DNA of 64,000 nucleotides from Papilionanthe hookeriana x Papilionanthe teres (taxonomy: Eukaryota; Streptophyta; Magnoliopsida; Asparagales; Orchidaceae), in contig CM040423.1 of the NCBI GenBank assembly GCA_022702705.1, forward strand, positions 124,757,852 to 124,821,851, given 5' to 3'. The notes below the pieces were generated by a model. The model was not told the DNA's origin and ran no database searches. It worked only from the letters and a program-made list of their open reading frames with translations. Shown piece after piece: positions 62,201-64,000 of the stretch. Position 1 is the stretch's first letter, and every line of letters starts with the position of its first letter. The position numbers and the translations under genes are program-made.

Positions 62201-64000
62201 TTGGAGATTTTAAAGATTTTTAGTGTTTTAGATCAATTGGGCAAGTCAGAGAGGTTTAAAATGATTTTGGTGAATATATGAGAATTTTTTATCCATAGAG
62301 ACAATTTGGCAGTTTTTGAGTTTATAGCTAATTTTTCTAACCGTGGGGTAAATTTGTGCAATTTAAGTAATTTAGAGTGTCTTAGAATGATTTTTTATGA
62401 AATTTTAGTATTTGGCAATTTTTTTTATTTTTAGGGTTTATTAGTATTTTGCTAATTTTGAAGAATTTTAGTAGAAATTAGGTTATTTTTGTACTTTTGG
62501 ATAATTTAGGGTAATCTGACTTGTTTTATGGAATCTGGAGTATTTTAGATCAATTGGGTAACTTGGAGAGGTTTAAAATGATTTTGGCGAAGAAATGAGA
62601 ATTTTTGGGTCAAAGGGGCATTTTGGGAATTTTTGGGATTTTGGCTAATTTTGGGAAATTTGGGGTGTATTTGGGAAATTTGCATAATTTGAAGTGGTTT
62701 AGAATGAATTTTGGTGAATCATAGGAATTTGTAGATTTATGGGATTTTTTAGGGTTTTAAGTGCATTTTGGTTATTTCGGAGAATTTTGGTGAAAATTGG
62801 GTTATATTGGAAGTATTAGAGAATTCATTGCAATTCAGCTAGATTAAAGGAATGGAGTATTTTATTTTGGTAGTATATGAAAATTCAAGGCAATTTGGCT
62901 AGTTTTAAGGAATGTGAAGTATTTGGAGAGGTTTAAAATGATTTTTGTGAAGAAATGAGAATTTTTGGCCCATTGAGTCATTTTCAGAGCTTTTGGTATT
63001 TTGGCTAATTTTGGGAGTTTTTGGGTGAATCTAGGCAATTTGAATAATTTAGAGTGGTTTAGAATGATTTTTGGTGAAATCTTAGTAGTTTGGAGATTTT
63101 TGAAATTTTTAGGGTTTTAAGGGCATTTTGGTAAGTTTAGTGAAAATTGGGTTTTTTTGGTAGTTTTGGGTAATTTGGGGAAATTTGGCTAGTTTTAAAA
63201 AACGTGTATTATTTTAGAAAAACTTGGTAATTTTGAGAGGATTAAAATGATTTTCACAAAGAAATAAGGATTGTTGAGATATAAGTTCTTTTTTTGGGAT
63301 TTTTGTGATTTTTGGCTAATTTTGAAAGATTTAATGTGAAGTTGGGCAACTTGAATAATTTGGAGTGGATTAGAATTATTTTTGTTGAAACCATAAGAAT
63401 TTGGAGATTTTTGGTATTTTGAGGGTTTTAAGTAACTTTTGGTAATTTTTGTGGAAATTTGGTTTTTTTAGTATATTTGGAGAATTTCGGGGAAATTTGG
63501 CAAGTTTTATGGAATGTAGAGTATTTTAGATCACCTAGGTAATTTGGAGAGGTTTAAAATGATTTTGGTGAAGAAATGAGAATTTTTAGGGCATAGGGGC
63601 ATTTTGAGAATTTTTGAGATTTTGGTTGTTTTTAGGAGATTTTGGGTGAATTTGGGCAATTTGAATAATTTTAACTGGTTTAGAATGATTTTTGGTGAAA
63701 TCTTAGGAATTTGGAGATTTTTCAGATTTTTAGAGTTTTAAATGCATTTTGGTAATTTTGGAGAATTTCTTTGAAAATTGGCTTATCTTTGTAGTCTTGG
63801 AGAATTTAGGACAGTTTGGCTAGTTTTAGCGAATGTGAAGTATTTTAGATCAATTGAGTAATTTTGAGATGTTTAAAATGATTTTGGCCATAGGGGCATT
63901 TTAGAAATTTTTGGGATTTTGAATAATTTTTCTAGATTTAGGGTGAATTTGGGCAATTTGAATAATTTGAAGTGGTTCATAATGATTTTTAGTTAAACCT

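Larger units (their letters stand above)
43213..64000. repeat. Diverged C-poor satellite array, monomer about 310-320 bp
   Basis: About 20.8 kb, some 66 monomers, continuing past the window. Each monomer has the same order of short landmarks: GATTTTGGTGAAGAAATGAG, GGCCATAGGGGCATTTT, TTTTGGCTAATTTTGGGAGA, GGGCAATTTGAATAATTTGG, GGTTTAGAATGATTTTTGG, GGGTTTTAAGGGCATTTTGG, GGTTATTTTGGTAGTTTTGG, GGCAATTTGGCTAGTTTTAA and GTGGAGTATTTTAGATCAAT. Copies differ by many substitutions and small indels. The + strand is very poor in C and rich in T and G. There is no coding sequence; short open frames (for example near 45,099 and 51,709) result from the missing C and scarce stops. Confidence 0.95.
48545..64000. 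repeat. Long-range satellite duplication, offset about 13.74 kb
   Basis: The variant order at 48,551 (TATTCC), about 48,868 (GGGTCAAAGGGGC), about 49,115 (extra GGTAGTATTGGAGAATTC) and 50,125 (short monomer) recurs at 62,290, about 62,600, about 62,870 and 63,880. Offsets are 13,739-13,755 bp. Confidence 0.8.

Overview
The window is repeat-only DNA from a plant nuclear genome. I find no host gene, tRNA, rRNA or CRISPR array. Evidence for a plant is the L1-type LINE ORF1 with a DUF4283-like domain and CCHC knuckle, ORF2 ending in zf-RVT plus RNase H, a Ty3/gypsy integrase of Tat type, and an AlkB domain of the plant ALKBH9/10 type. The species cannot be named from sequence alone.

Layout. (1) 1-30,444: a chain of five decayed LINEs, A to E. 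A and B are on +; C, D and E are on -. Every visible LINE end abuts a (TA)n microsatellite. LINE C is split by a 7.35-kb solo LTR (15,082-22,435) with a 4/5-matching 5-bp target duplication, so its 5' tip lies 7 kb away at 22,436-22,597. (2) 30,445-30,943: a 499-N assembly gap. (3) 30,944-43,212: the 3' half of a Ty3/gypsy Tat-like element on +. It holds integrase with a 240-bp internal duplication, a candidate splice acceptor, a decayed extra ORF ending in an ALKBH9/10-type AlkB domain, an 83-bp minisatellite and a 7.08-kb 3' LTR. This LTR is an inverted relative of the solo LTR. (4) 43,213-64,000: a diverged, C-poor tandem satellite with a monomer of roughly 310-320 bp and nested longer repeats of about 1.23, 3.46, 7.6 and 13.7 kb.

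How the parts relate. The LINEs look like autonomous L1-like elements that repeatedly landed at TA microsatellites. ORF1 (RNA binding) and ORF2 (endonuclease, reverse transcriptase, RNase H) are joined by stop/start overlaps of 1 or 4 nt. All copies carry frameshifts or stops, so none here looks active.

The most unusual item is the AlkB-like 2-oxoglutarate/Fe(II) oxygenase domain between the integrase and the 3' minisatellite of the Tat-like element. It suggests that a retrotransposon lineage captured an RNA-demethylase domain. This copy is broken by compensating frameshifts and stops where the second iron-binding His is expected.
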